Origin: a virus
Virus record (IMG/VR): IMGVR_UViG_3300037189_015495
Span: 1-44,591 of that record
DNA length: 44,591 nucleotides
Strand: one strand, 5' to 3'
Of this stretch, positions 30,434 to 39,963 are shown one piece after another. Numbering within the stretch: position 1 is the stretch's first letter; every line of letters begins with the position of its first letter. The notes beneath the pieces are model-generated. The model was not told the origin of the DNA and ran no database searches. It saw nothing but the letters and a program-made list of their open reading frames with translations. A program made the translations under genes and the position numbers.

Positions 30434-30763
30434 CTACTGCGCCGTAGAGGATTTGAACCTCATACCTAGATCTATCGAGTCTTCAACAACTTGCACAAGA
30501 GTGCTTAACTTATCAATAACAAAGTATCCGTGTATAAAATCAAGGCCTATTCCCTTGCTTGTTAGACTGTCGTACAGCTTCTGGTTTATGTTGATTTCAC
30601 TCCTGCAATCACCGTCGGTTAGGAACAGGCCGAACATCCCACCGCCAAGTTTGGCAATTGGTATCTTGATGTCCTTGTCCTTCTTTATGACACAGTGCGA
30701 ATTGGCGATCTTTGCCAACTTAATGTAAATAGGATTTATGAAATATAAATTATTCTTAGCCAT
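30434..30763 (-). CDS. Unknown protein overlapping attP (109 aa)
   Basis: A 109-residue protein beginning MAKNNLYFINPIYIKLAKIA, with mixed helix and strand, ending KSSTAQ inside the tRNA-like sequence. GAGGGA lies nine bases before the ATG. Its 5' end overlaps the divergent 87-residue gene by 26 bases. No family recognised. Since integration at attP would split or replace its C-terminus, it may be lost or changed in the prophage; alternatively it is not a gene. Confidence 0.45.
   Translation of the reverse strand: MAKNNLYFINPIYIKLAKIANSHCVIKKDKDIKIPIAKLGGGMFGLFLTDGDCRSEININQKLYDSLTSKGIGLDFIHGYFVIDKLSTLVQVVEDSIDLGMRFKSSTAQ
30438..30462 (-). other. Probable attP core: tRNA 3' end
   Basis: On the minus strand GAGGTTCAAATCCTC followed by TACGGCGCA is the T-arm and acceptor 3' strand of a tRNA gene, ending without CCA. 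No 5' half (GCGCCGT...) is present. This is the usual form of an attP core for phages that integrate into tRNA genes and restore their 3' end. It lies 75 bases after integrase. The host tRNA would begin GCGCCGT. Confidence 0.65.
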
Positions 30764-31001
30764 TGCCGTTGCGTCCCTCTCTCCGTGCCTCGGGGAAGAG
30801 CTTATACCGGATAATCATCGTGGGTATCTTTCGATTGATGAAGACAGGTCAGTATTCATATCAAACCCAACGAACACATACATCGGCGAAGTTGACGATG
30901 ACGGCGACTTTATTGCGCTTGGTCGCAGGGGCGGCACATCGGCTTTCGGATCTACGATGGGCAGGAATTCCGTTATCGTGCTGGAATCGCCCGTCGAATA
31001 G
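30738..31001 (+). CDS. Small secreted protein with signal peptide (87 aa)
   Basis: An 87-residue protein. Residues 1-19 are a typical signal peptide (MKYKLFLAIAVASLSPCLG). The mature part is acidic with beta strands (GYLSIDEDRSVFISNPTNTY). The ATG has TAGGA five bases upstream. It lies beside attP and is on the opposite strand from the late genes, as lysogenic-conversion cargo often is. It overlaps the end of the 2990-residue gene by 29 bases. No family recognised. Confidence 0.5.
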   Translation: MKYKLFLAIAVASLSPCLGEELIPDNHRGYLSIDEDRSVFISNPTNTYIGEVDDDGDFIALGRRGGTSAFGSTMGRNSVIVLESPVE

Positions 31002-34000
31002 CTTCGACATCTGATCTTACCGCCCTGTCTCTGGGATTGTAGGGGGCTACTGTTCCGCTTACTAGAGCCAGCGCGCTTTGCTGGCTTACCCCTTGCTCGC
31101 GGAGGATCTTGAGCACCTCGCCCCTGCTTACGCCAAGTCGCATGGCAGCATTAACTATCCGGCCTGTCTCAAGGAAGATGTCCTTCCGAGAATCCATCAT
31201 GCCCTTGTAGGCATTCAATTTGCCCTCTTCAGTGATCTTGCTCCTGTCGTAGTAGGTCGCAGTAAATACTCCGGTAGCGTCATTGATCCGGTTGTTGAAT
31301 CGTCTGGCCGTGAAAGAGAGCCCCTGCCTTGGATCGAGCGTAACAACCCGCTGCCCCGTAACCACAGCAAGCGTTTCCAAGGCCGGATCATAGGCTCGTC
31401 CGGTCTGGGTAACCTCCCCGCGAAGCCCCTTGTAGATACGCAATCCGGAGGTAACTGTCCCGATGTTGAATGCGTCAAACATATGGGCGGAAATTGCTGC
31501 CGACCGATCAAACAGGCTACCCTCTGGGTTGTATACTCGCCCGCCCGTGGTGCCCTTCTTGTTTCTGGTGATGTCGAGTATCTTGCCGGTGAGAATTTGC
31601 TCTCCGTAAAGCGGCTCAAACCCTGTCTTAACAGCCTCAAGCAATCTCTGTTCCCAGCTACCGTCAGCCTTTGCCAGAGCAATTAACGGGTCGCGGAAGT
31701 AGTTGTATGGGTCGACATACGAAAGGTTGACCTGTTGCACATTGCCCTTGTCATCCCTGCCAAGATACAGCTTCGTCGAATACTTGTCCCATGGCGCATC
31801 TAGCTGCCGGATCGCTCTGTCCTCTTCATCGTCGATGCCCATTGCGGTAGCGATTGCAGAGGCCGCAGCAGTAAATCCTACTGTTGCGACAAGAGATCCA
31901 ACAAGCCTGTAGGCACCGGTCTTGCGGATCTCTGGGTTCTCAGATCTGAGCTCCTCGTTAATGGTGCCAATCAGATTATATCCGGTACGCACCACCTCCA
32001 AAGGGAAGCTGATAAACGACCCTAAGAAGGGTTGCGATCTGAGCGTATTGCCAAGTCTGGGGATGCGGCTGTATGTGGGAAGAAGGTTGAGAACTTTATC
32101 TGCGGCCATGACCTCGAGCCTTGAGGCCGGAGTGCTGGGGAAAGCCCTGCGCAATCTGGCGAGCTCCACCTCAAAGGCGATGACCTTTGGGATCTGATCA
32201 CCTAGCTGGTAGGCACTAGTCGCAACCTTGCCCACGGTTTTAACCGCTCGCATGAGGTAGTTGTCGTAGAAATTGATGGCCGTGTTGACATTCGCGTCCT
32301 TGAAGTAGGACTGCATTTCATTGGCAAAGAATCCCTGCCCAACGATCCCGAGCCTCGACAGCTTCGCGGCGTAGTCCCGCATGGCCTTGTCCCTGCTGAT
32401 GCCGAGCGTTGTGCCAGCCACAGGCAGGGCAAGCTCTCTGAGTTTTTGCAGGGCAATCGCCCCGTCCGGCGAGAAGATGTAGCCGTTTGCAACTAAGAAC
32501 TGCGCGTTGCCAAGGACATTACGCACCTGTGTTTGAACCGATAGCACGGTCTTGGCGAACTTGGATATGCCGTTGGCCTTTAGATAGAACTCGCCCAGCT
32601 TCTGGATGGCACTCTCGGGGCGCGATCTTCCGCCAAAGGTGTAGCGGAGAGCGTCAGCAATCTCCTCGCTTGTGTAGATTTCGTTGCGCATCCCCTCAAC
32701 AAACATGTTCAATGGGCTCGCTGTTCTGCTGCCATCTGTAACGATGCGGGTAGAGAAGCCCTGTCTTGGCGTGCTAAAGAAAATTTTATTCATGCCAGCG
32801 TCCTTCATGTCTCGCAGCATTTGGTGAGTCTCCAAGAATGCAGCCATCCTCTGAACCGAATTAAGGATGTTTACCCGTGGGTCTTTGATCTCGCCCCATA
32901 GTTGCCGGATCTCGGCGGGGATCTCTTTTCTCGGCGTAACTATAGACAGGTCTTTGGTCAGGCCACTTCCCAATAGCCCAAAAGGGCTATCTTCCGGAGA
33001 GGCCAGATAGTCTATGTACCCCCTGATCTCGCTCTTGGTTATACCGCTATTCTTGGCCTTGCTCAGGCCGGCCTGAAAGTCTGCCATAAACGCCGGCGAC
33101 TTGGGGTCGATCCCGCTCTCGCCTCTGGCTAGGCTCTGCTCTTTTGCGTATGCATTTGCGTACTTAGTCTCCATCCAGCTTTTGACGGTAGACTCAATCT
33201 TGTTCTTCACCTCCTTGGGCAGGGTGTCGAATGGGTTCTTATAGTTTGGGTTCTCCCACTTCTCATATGCGCGCGTAACATAGACCCCCTTGTTGGCCTC
33301 AAAAACTGGTATCAAATGTTCCGGCACTGCGCCGATCCTGACCATCTCGGATGTCAGGCTATCAATTAAATTCCTCGCGTTGCCCACGGCTGCCGCGATC
33401 TGTGGAGCCATCCGGACACGAACCGCAGGATTCGAGAGGGCTTCATTCAGCCTCTGAACCTCCTTGTCATCCAGCTTGGACATCGGCTTTCCGGTCGCTG
33501 CCTTCACAGCGGCCTCGAGATCTGTAACCGCATTGTTCGCCCTCATCATCTTCTCGTTAATTCTAAACCCACGCTGCTCTCCGATCCTAAAGATGTCGTT
33601 GGGGAGGGCTCCGCCAGTCCTCAGTTGCTGCCTGCCAAATGAAATTAAGGGCTCCAGAAGGCGTTGGGCTTGCTCGCCTCGAGTGGATGCAGCTACCGAT
33701 GGATCAAGATTTATTGAGCTCTCGCCCCGAGTTGAGGCCTGCACCTCTGGTGGGGCGCGAGAACCACCCTGCCCTGTCGCCTCGTCCATGCTTGGACGCT
33801 GGTCAGAAACATCCACGATGGTGGCAGCTTGCGGCTTGCTGAAGCCGGCCAAATCATACGAAGCATCCATAATGCTTTCGAGCATGTTGCTGTCTGTCGA
33901 AAGCCCAAGAAGCTCTCTGATGGCATCGACCAACGATTGCCATAAAGACTTATTCTGACCATCGCCCTTGAGGGTCTTTAGTACGGCCTGAGCGTTTGCG

Positions 34001-37000
34001 CTGCTAAACGCCGCAGCTATAAACTCATCCAGATTTCCAAGTCCGTAATCGCCACCACGAAACATTGTCGTGTCCGCATTGGAACTAGCCAAGGGCTTGT
34101 TCTTTGTAATCTTAGAAAAGTCTTCGGACTCATCAACAATCACAAGTCTTTGTGGCTCGTCGATGTCCTCCATGCTTTTTAGGTCAACTCTTGTTATTGA
34201 CCCGAAATCAACATCGCGGTTGGTGGCATAGCCAAGCAGGGTCTTTATATACTGAATTGGCTCAACGCCCTGCGGGATCATGGACTTTGGAACCACTGCG
34301 GAGGCTTGATCTCGCTGGTAAGAATTGGTTGCAAAAACAGTTCCGGTGACAGATCGAACAAAATTTGCCAAATCAGAAATTTTTGAGTTAATGCCTTCGA
34401 GGGCTCCACCCTTCTGCCGGCGACGATCCCCGATCCGCCTCCCGTCATCCCGATAGGATGGCCTGAATTCAATCCCCCGCATATCACGGAAGCTCTGCTC
34501 CGTAGGAAGATATGCCCTTGCCCTTACGGTGTATTTGCTGCCCTCATCCCTAATCTCAATTCCAAACTTGGGGTTGTTTTCACTTTTTGTCTGGAACCCC
34601 TTTAGGTAGAAGCCGTCAAGATTAAGCTGCTTTAGCGTGCTCTTATATAGCTCGATAAGTCTTACTATCTTGGGGTCTTTTTTGTCGCCCTTTAGGTATT
34701 TCTCCAATGCCTTATTGTACGGGATTGGTGTCATCCTATTGGATTTTTCGGTAGCGAAATCATACGCCCTTAAAAAACTTATCTTGTCGGTCGTGAGGCT
34801 GTGAGCCGTTTCGTGCACTACGGTTGTGAATTCTGCCCCTCTTGAAGAATACCCAATATAGCCAAGACTTGATCTGTATGCCCTACGCTTGTCGCTTATC
34901 TTTATGGCTTCCTTTGTCAGCTTATTAGTCGCCTCCGTATTGCTGGTGTATTTGTCGGCATCAATAATGCTTTGGGCGATAATCCTGCCATACTTCTCGT
35001 CAATCCTTGGTTTGTGAGCTCCGCTTGCTACGGCATTGTCATAGAACTCAACGGCGCGCTTCAAGCTGGCAAGCGCATTCAGTGGCGATGACTTGGGGTT
35101 CTCTCCGCCAAGCACGCTGGCCGGAATATTTAGATCGGGATTTTGGTCGACCGATTTATTAAACACCTGAAACGGGAGCGGGTAGAAGCTCTGCTCGCCT
35201 CTCCTGCTTAACTCAACGCCGCTCTCGGGGGCGGTGGAAGGACTTGCTACATCATCGGCTGTCGGAACTGAATCGGAAGGGACGCTTGGTACTCTGCGCT
35301 CAACTCGTCCTCCCGCTTCCTGTCCGGCCAATCCAGATCCAAATAGTTCTCCCGTGTTAGCGGAATTTTGTTGAGGATCATATACTCCAGAGTCGGAAAC
35401 TGCCCAGCTAGGCTTTTCAATTCCTCCAGCGATGCTGGAGATTCGCCGCCTTGTGTTGTCTGCGGTTGCTTCACCATTTGAATACTCCTTCCATGTGTCG
35501 TTTATTAAAGCCTTATTTTTCGCATTTTTAAATGTGGGCTTGAACAGACCCCTGACCGCTTCCCAAGTAATGCTCTGCATCTCTCGGGGTAAGACACCCC
35601 GCTCGGCAGCCGCATTCCTGTAGGCATCCGCATAAACTCCATACATACCAGACACCCCAGTCAGGCTTGAGGATGGAGCACCGACCCCAAGAGCCTGCCC
35701 AACCTCGAAGTCATTGCCGGAAAGGGGGCGCAATAAGCCTGCTGCTACTGCGTGCGTGTCAATTGTTACATCCCCGAAGTCAGATAGGTTAGGAAGAAGG
35801 ATGTTGTTGTAGAAATTTCTTACCTTGTGCTCACCACCAAGAATCTTACTGATGTTCTCTCTGCTCCCATTCTCGAGTACGCTCACCCCCTTGGCGATAA
35901 ATCCAAACGAAGTCCAAGCTGTCTTTGCGTCCTCTCCGGCTTTGGTCTTAAACTTTCCTAGCCTGCTGCCTTCCGGAGAGTAGGCGTAGTAGGATCTGTC
36001 ATTGTTGGTTTGGTCATAAACCCTGATGAAGATAGCTTTTTCAAAGTTGCTGGTTAGCTGCGCGTAGGTCTTGCCAAGAGAATTTTTTACAGTCCGATAC
36101 TGGAATGGCTTTAGGATTTTTCTGGCCTCCTTCATCATCGCCTCGGTAAACGGCTTGTCCTTGGCTTTGGTGTGTATGTCAATCAGACGCTCGGCCATTG
36201 TCAGATTAACAAACCAGTTGGCTCTTGGAGATAGGGACGCGATAACGGCCGCTACTTGCGGAGTCGTATAGCCATACTTAGAAGCCCACTCGTCGGCAAT
36301 CTTTCTGCCACCCTGATACCACTGCTTAGCCCGCTCCCTTAGATTAGGGTCGTAAGAATCATACAAGTACAGGAGGTTGGCCTTAATGTGATTCGAGAAG
36401 TCTTTAATTACATCCTCGTCTGTCTTGGCCTCCGTCTTCCAGCCTATGTATCTCCTAAAATAATCCGCCTGTTTTGCAGCTAGATTCTTGTCTGACAGGA
36501 TGGCATCCAAACCGATAACGAGATCAGAGCTAAGGCCGTCCTCAGATTTCTTTACGGCATTGGGAATTCGCTGACTTACCCAGAAGCCAAGATCCCCACG
36601 CTCTTTGGGGCTAAGATTGAGGGATCTGGAACCCCTCGCGGAAGCTGCTACTTCTGGCGACCCCTCTTGCGGTACGCTTTGCGCCCGATTGTCTTCTCCT
36701 GCTTGGTTGTTAGCTGGTCGGATGGTTCGTCCAATGCGGTCTGCCGCTGTCCGAAAACTCCCTTTTCGTCCAGCGATGTAATCAATTTGTCCACCCAACT
36801 CTTGTAGTCTTCCCCTGTCGTTGGGCGAGTAAACGCCACCGGCTCGTAGTTGGCTGATGCCTTCTGCTGTGTCGATTGCGACCCCAGCGGAGATGTCGAA
36901 AATTGCTTCCTGCTCTCCATTTTCAGCAAGGTACAAAGCGTCTTCTTTTTTGTCGAGAATAAAGGACATGTCTATGACAAGCGGCTGCTGGTCTTGCGGG

Positions 37001-39945
37001 ATGGCCACCCCATTGGCCTCGGTCTTTCTCCACCCACCAAAGAAGGCTCCACGGCCATCCACCCCCACAAGCTCTTTCCCAAAACCAAACCCCTTGATTA
37101 GATCCTCTTGAGACAGAAGATAGGAGCGAAGAGCCTTGATCATGCCTTCCCTGCCGAGTCCGGCCTCGATCTCGTATACAAGGCTATCCTCTGTTTTCTT
37201 GGACGGGGCTACAACAAATCCGCTTTGCGGCATTCTAAATTGCACTGGGTCTACGGTAAACCCGCCCTCGTTAGATTTTACGAAGTCATAGATCTTGCCG
37301 AAATCCAGCATCCCTCTGACCGAGGCAGAGACTTCCCGCTTGAGCCCTGTGTCAAATCCAGACTGAGCCCCCTCGGCCGCAAACGAAGCAACAGATCTAT
37401 CTCTTGATGCAGCAAACCTGTCTCCCTGATTTAAGAATGTCTTAAACTCAAGATTTAGTCGCTCTCCGTGGCCAGTGTATCTTAGGAATCTGTCCAGCAT
37501 GCTTCGGAAGCCGTTGCCGGTTTTCTGCATGATGCCACTTGCCTCAGTCCTGCCCTTCGCCCAGTTGTCGTTAGTCCACGACAACCTTTCAGAGAAAAAC
37601 TCTTGGGGGCTTGTCATAACATACGGGCTTACCTCTGGCTTGAGCGCGCCGCCCTCCTCAAACAAGACCCCAGTCCTCGATCCGGTTTCGGCCTTCCAAA
37701 GCTGGATAACCTTAGACTGGATGCCGGCAGGCAGCGTGTGCCAAAAGGAATGCCCAAGCTCATGCAGCATCTCTCTGGTGACTGTTTGATTTGTGGCCAA
37801 CTTGTCGGACAGGAAGATCATTTCCTTGCGCCCCTGAATAGCCTTCCGGTAGTAGGCGACTGCGCCCAAGGGCAGATTCATAGAGGCTGCGGCCTCATCA
37901 ATGTTGCCCACCTCCATATCAATCTGCTTTCTTAATTGAGGGGATGTGATGCTGTTCCAGAGCCTCTCATACCCCTGCACTAGAGCAGCCCTTTGCGAAT
38001 AGCTTGGGGGCTGATTCCTGACCGATGCATATATGTAGGATTCGGGTCTGGCCTTCAGGCCTCGCAACTCCCTTTCCCTAGCTGCTATCATGGTGTTTAG
38101 ACGAGAGACTAATTGAGTGGGCTTGGCTTTTGGCTGCACAACTCTGCCGTTGTTGTCGTATTTGATCACCTCGACGGCCGTGTTTGGATTGCCGTCTCCC
38201 ACAGATCCCGCATCGGGGCTTTGCCCTGTTAAAATTTGCTTAGCCAGCGAGGAGTCGCGCAGCCTGTACAGCCGGTCGATTTCCCGAACCAACTGCTCTT
38301 GTCTTGCAACGCCGGCATCGTCGCGCTCGGGCACTCTCGGTGTCTCAAGCTGATTGATTGGTGTCGCCTCCTTGCCGATCCCCTCTCTTCCTGATTGCAT
38401 CCGCCTTGTGGCCTCATCGATCAGTCGCCGATCCATCTCGCCCTCAGTCTCAAGTCCGAACTCCTCTTTTAGGCCACGGCCTAGAGCCCTAGCAGTAGCT
38501 GGGTCTTGGGGCTCCCCAAGTGGCTGTAGGGTTGGACTTGTATCAGTAACATCTCGAACCGCAATCGGCTGGCCGCTCTTAAACTCCGCCTCCCAAAGCA
38601 GCCCCATCGGAGTGTGGTAAGTGATCGTCTCGATATTCGTGCCGTCCTTGTCCTGTCTGATATCCCTGCCTATCGGCACGCTATTCAGGGCTGGGTTTTC
38701 TCCGATGTCCGGCACATCACCGCCAAGCCTGTCGCCAAACACTGTCTTTGATTTCTCCGTAGAAGTCTCCTCGCCGGTTTCTAGGTCGACCTTACTCTCG
38801 CTTGTCCGGTATGCATTTCTGGCTGCATATAAAATCTGCTCCCGCCTTTCATCGACGGCCGCACTTGCTAGCGCAGTCTTTTCTTCAATATCCTTGCCAA
38901 GCTCATCTGCGTAGAAGGACTCGTTGTCTCTGACAATCGCGTTGACTCCCCCGCCTATGGTTCCTCCAACAAGACCACCCAATGCCATTGCCGTCCCGAC
39001 ACCCTCAAGCGTGCCTCGGTTGGGGTCGTACAGATTCTGGGCAATGATGTTTCCGCCAAGCTGCTGAAAGCCTTCTTGCAATGACTCTTCCGCTGCGGTC
39101 TTAGCTACCCCTTGTAAAATTCCGTCCTTACCAAAGGTCTTAAACACAGATCGCAAAGCACCTCCGGAAAGACCCCCCGCAAATTTGCCTGCCAGCTTTA
39201 CGCCCTGAGAGGCAAATGGGATGGCCTCAGTCGCGCCAAGGGGCGCGTTAATAAGGGCGGACAGTCTGGCGGTTCGTTCGTCGGCTCCGTACTGCTTGGC
39301 CTCCTCGTACCCTTGCTGCCCCTGCTGCAATGTTCCGAGTGCTCCGGTGGCAAGACTCGCTGCTGCTGTTGCGCCGGTTAGGCCAAAGCCAATTGGGGCG
39401 GCTGCTGCCGCAGGCGCGGCCACAGCAAGTGTCCCTGCCGCAACGCCTCCAGCGGTGGCAAATCCGAGGGCAGTTCCGATTGCCTCGGGGAACAGCGTGT
39501 TTAGAAAATCGTTGCGAAGCCTTGGATCTTCCAAGCCAAACGCTGACTTGGCGAATTCGTCGAGATCTCGGCCAATCTGGTAGGCATCCCTTTCCGTGAC
39601 GGGATCATTGTCGGCATAAGCTCCCGTCCTCTCGCCAATCATTTGCTGGGCTAAAGCAACGCCCTTGATGCTGCTGCTGGCGGAATCAAACAGCCCCCTG
39701 CCGATGCCGGCAAAGAACTGGGCACCCCTCCGGACTGGATTTAAAGAGCCTAGCTCGTCATCCGAGTTTTTATAAATAAAGGAACTTGCCGCCTCGTCTA
39801 CGGCCTGAGCGTCTTGTGGCTCTACCTCTGTATAGTACTTCCGGAAATAGTCGGCATACTTATCCGAGGCAATCAGCCTGTCTTCAGTTGATAAATCTTC
39901 GTACCCAATCTGGGCTTTAATTTCATCCCAAGTGGCCAGAGCCAT
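30973..39945 (-). CDS. Polyvalent internal virion protein (2990 aa)
   Basis: A 2990-residue protein, a fifth of the genome. Residues about 130-330 are Ala/Gly-rich with hydrophobic segments that could act in membrane passage. A first zincin motif HELGH is at 728-732, followed by HTLP; a second, HETAH, at 1711-1715, with a LDEFIAAAF helix (Glu1974) as possible third ligand. The C-terminal 700 residues, including VIAFEVELARLRRAFPSTPA and RSQPFLGSFISFPLEVVRTG, match the large polyvalent protein-associated domain type LPD38. Five short linkers of V..S.RG type lie at 871, 1098, 1576, 2067 and 2084. Such proteins are packed in the virion and released into the host with the DNA. It is last in the late operon. 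Confidence 0.8.
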   Translation of the reverse strand: MALATWDEIKAQIGYEDLSTEDRLIASDKYADYFRKYYTEVEPQDAQAVDEAASSFIYKNSDDELGSLNPVRRGAQFFAGIGRGLFDSASSSIKGVALAQQMIGERTGAYADNDPVTERDAYQIGRDLDEFAKSAFGLEDPRLRNDFLNTLFPEAIGTALGFATAGGVAAGTLAVAAPAAAAAPIGFGLTGATAAASLATGALGTLQQGQQGYEEAKQYGADERTARLSALINAPLGATEAIPFASQGVKLAGKFAGGLSGGALRSVFKTFGKDGILQGVAKTAAEESLQEGFQQLGGNIIAQNLYDPNRGTLEGVGTAMALGGLVGGTIGGGVNAIVRDNESFYADELGKDIEEKTALASAAVDERREQILYAARNAYRTSESKVDLETGEETSTEKSKTVFGDRLGGDVPDIGENPALNSVPIGRDIRQDKDGTNIETITYHTPMGLLWEAEFKSGQPIAVRDVTDTSPTLQPLGEPQDPATARALGRGLKEEFGLETEGEMDRRLIDEATRRMQSGREGIGKEATPINQLETPRVPERDDAGVARQEQLVREIDRLYRLRDSSLAKQILTGQSPDAGSVGDGNPNTAVEVIKYDNNGRVVQPKAKPTQLVSRLNTMIAARERELRGLKARPESYIYASVRNQPPSYSQRAALVQGYERLWNSITSPQLRKQIDMEVGNIDEAAASMNLPLGAVAYYRKAIQGRKEMIFLSDKLATNQTVTREMLHELGHSFWHTLPAGIQSKVIQLWKAETGSRTGVLFEEGGALKPEVSPYVMTSPQEFFSERLSWTNDNWAKGRTEASGIMQKTGNGFRSMLDRFLRYTGHGERLNLEFKTFLNQGDRFAASRDRSVASFAAEGAQSGFDTGLKREVSASVRGMLDFGKIYDFVKSNEGGFTVDPVQFRMPQSGFVVAPSKKTEDSLVYEIEAGLGREGMIKALRSYLLSQEDLIKGFGFGKELVGVDGRGAFFGGWRKTEANGVAIPQDQQPLVIDMSFILDKKEDALYLAENGEQEAIFDISAGVAIDTAEGISQLRAGGVYSPNDRGRLQELGGQIDYIAGRKGSFRTAADRIGRTIRPANNQAGEDNRAQSVPQEGSPEVAASARGSRSLNLSPKERGDLGFWVSQRIPNAVKKSEDGLSSDLVIGLDAILSDKNLAAKQADYFRRYIGWKTEAKTDEDVIKDFSNHIKANLLYLYDSYDPNLRERAKQWYQGGRKIADEWASKYGYTTPQVAAVIASLSPRANWFVNLTMAERLIDIHTKAKDKPFTEAMMKEARKILKPFQYRTVKNSLGKTYAQLTSNFEKAIFIRVYDQTNNDRSYYAYSPEGSRLGKFKTKAGEDAKTAWTSFGFIAKGVSVLENGSRENISKILGGEHKVRNFYNNILLPNLSDFGDVTIDTHAVAAGLLRPLSGNDFEVGQALGVGAPSSSLTGVSGMYGVYADAYRNAAAERGVLPREMQSITWEAVRGLFKPTFKNAKNKALINDTWKEYSNGEATADNTRRRISSIAGGIEKPSWAVSDSGVYDPQQNSANTGELFGSGLAGQEAGGRVERRVPSVPSDSVPTADDVASPSTAPESGVELSRRGEQSFYPLPFQVFNKSVDQNPDLNIPASVLGGENPKSSPLNALASLKRAVEFYDNAVASGAHKPRIDEKYGRIIAQSIIDADKYTSNTEATNKLTKEAIKISDKRRAYRSSLGYIGYSSRGAEFTTVVHETAHSLTTDKISFLRAYDFATEKSNRMTPIPYNKALEKYLKGDKKDPKIVRLIELYKSTLKQLNLDGFYLKGFQTKSENNPKFGIEIRDEGSKYTVRARAYLPTEQSFRDMRGIEFRPSYRDDGRRIGDRRRQKGGALEGINSKISDLANFVRSVTGTVFATNSYQRDQASAVVPKSMIPQGVEPIQYIKTLLGYATNRDVDFGSITRVDLKSMEDIDEPQRLVIVDESEDFSKITKNKPLASSNADTTMFRGGDYGLGNLDEFIAAAFSSANAQAVLKTLKGDGQNKSLWQSLVDAIRELLGLSTDSNMLESIMDASYDLAGFSKPQAATIVDVSDQRPSMDEATGQGGSRAPPEVQASTRGESSINLDPSVAASTRGEQAQRLLEPLISFGRQQLRTGGALPNDIFRIGEQRGFRINEKMMRANNAVTDLEAAVKAATGKPMSKLDDKEVQRLNEALSNPAVRVRMAPQIAAAVGNARNLIDSLTSEMVRIGAVPEHLIPVFEANKGVYVTRAYEKWENPNYKNPFDTLPKEVKNKIESTVKSWMETKYANAYAKEQSLARGESGIDPKSPAFMADFQAGLSKAKNSGITKSEIRGYIDYLASPEDSPFGLLGSGLTKDLSIVTPRKEIPAEIRQLWGEIKDPRVNILNSVQRMAAFLETHQMLRDMKDAGMNKIFFSTPRQGFSTRIVTDGSRTASPLNMFVEGMRNEIYTSEEIADALRYTFGGRSRPESAIQKLGEFYLKANGISKFAKTVLSVQTQVRNVLGNAQFLVANGYIFSPDGAIALQKLRELALPVAGTTLGISRDKAMRDYAAKLSRLGIVGQGFFANEMQSYFKDANVNTAINFYDNYLMRAVKTVGKVATSAYQLGDQIPKVIAFEVELARLRRAFPSTPASRLEVMAADKVLNLLPTYSRIPRLGNTLRSQPFLGSFISFPLEVVRTGYNLIGTINEELRSENPEIRKTGAYRLVGSLVATVGFTAAASAIATAMGIDDEEDRAIRQLDAPWDKYSTKLYLGRDDKGNVQQVNLSYVDPYNYFRDPLIALAKADGSWEQRLLEAVKTGFEPLYGEQILTGKILDITRNKKGTTGGRVYNPEGSLFDRSAAISAHMFDAFNIGTVTSGLRIYKGLRGEVTQTGRAYDPALETLAVVTGQRVVTLDPRQGLSFTARRFNNRINDATGVFTATYYDRSKITEEGKLNAYKGMMDSRKDIFLETGRIVNAAMRLGVSRGEVLKILREQGVSQQSALALVSGTVAPYNPRDRAVRSDVEAIRRAIPAR

Positions 39946-39963
39946 ATTCCTAGCCCCTGCCTA

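Noticed and set aside
33464-33958. 164-aa plus-strand frame and many others between 31.0 and 39.6 kb
   Set aside because: Antisense shadows of the 2990-residue gene.
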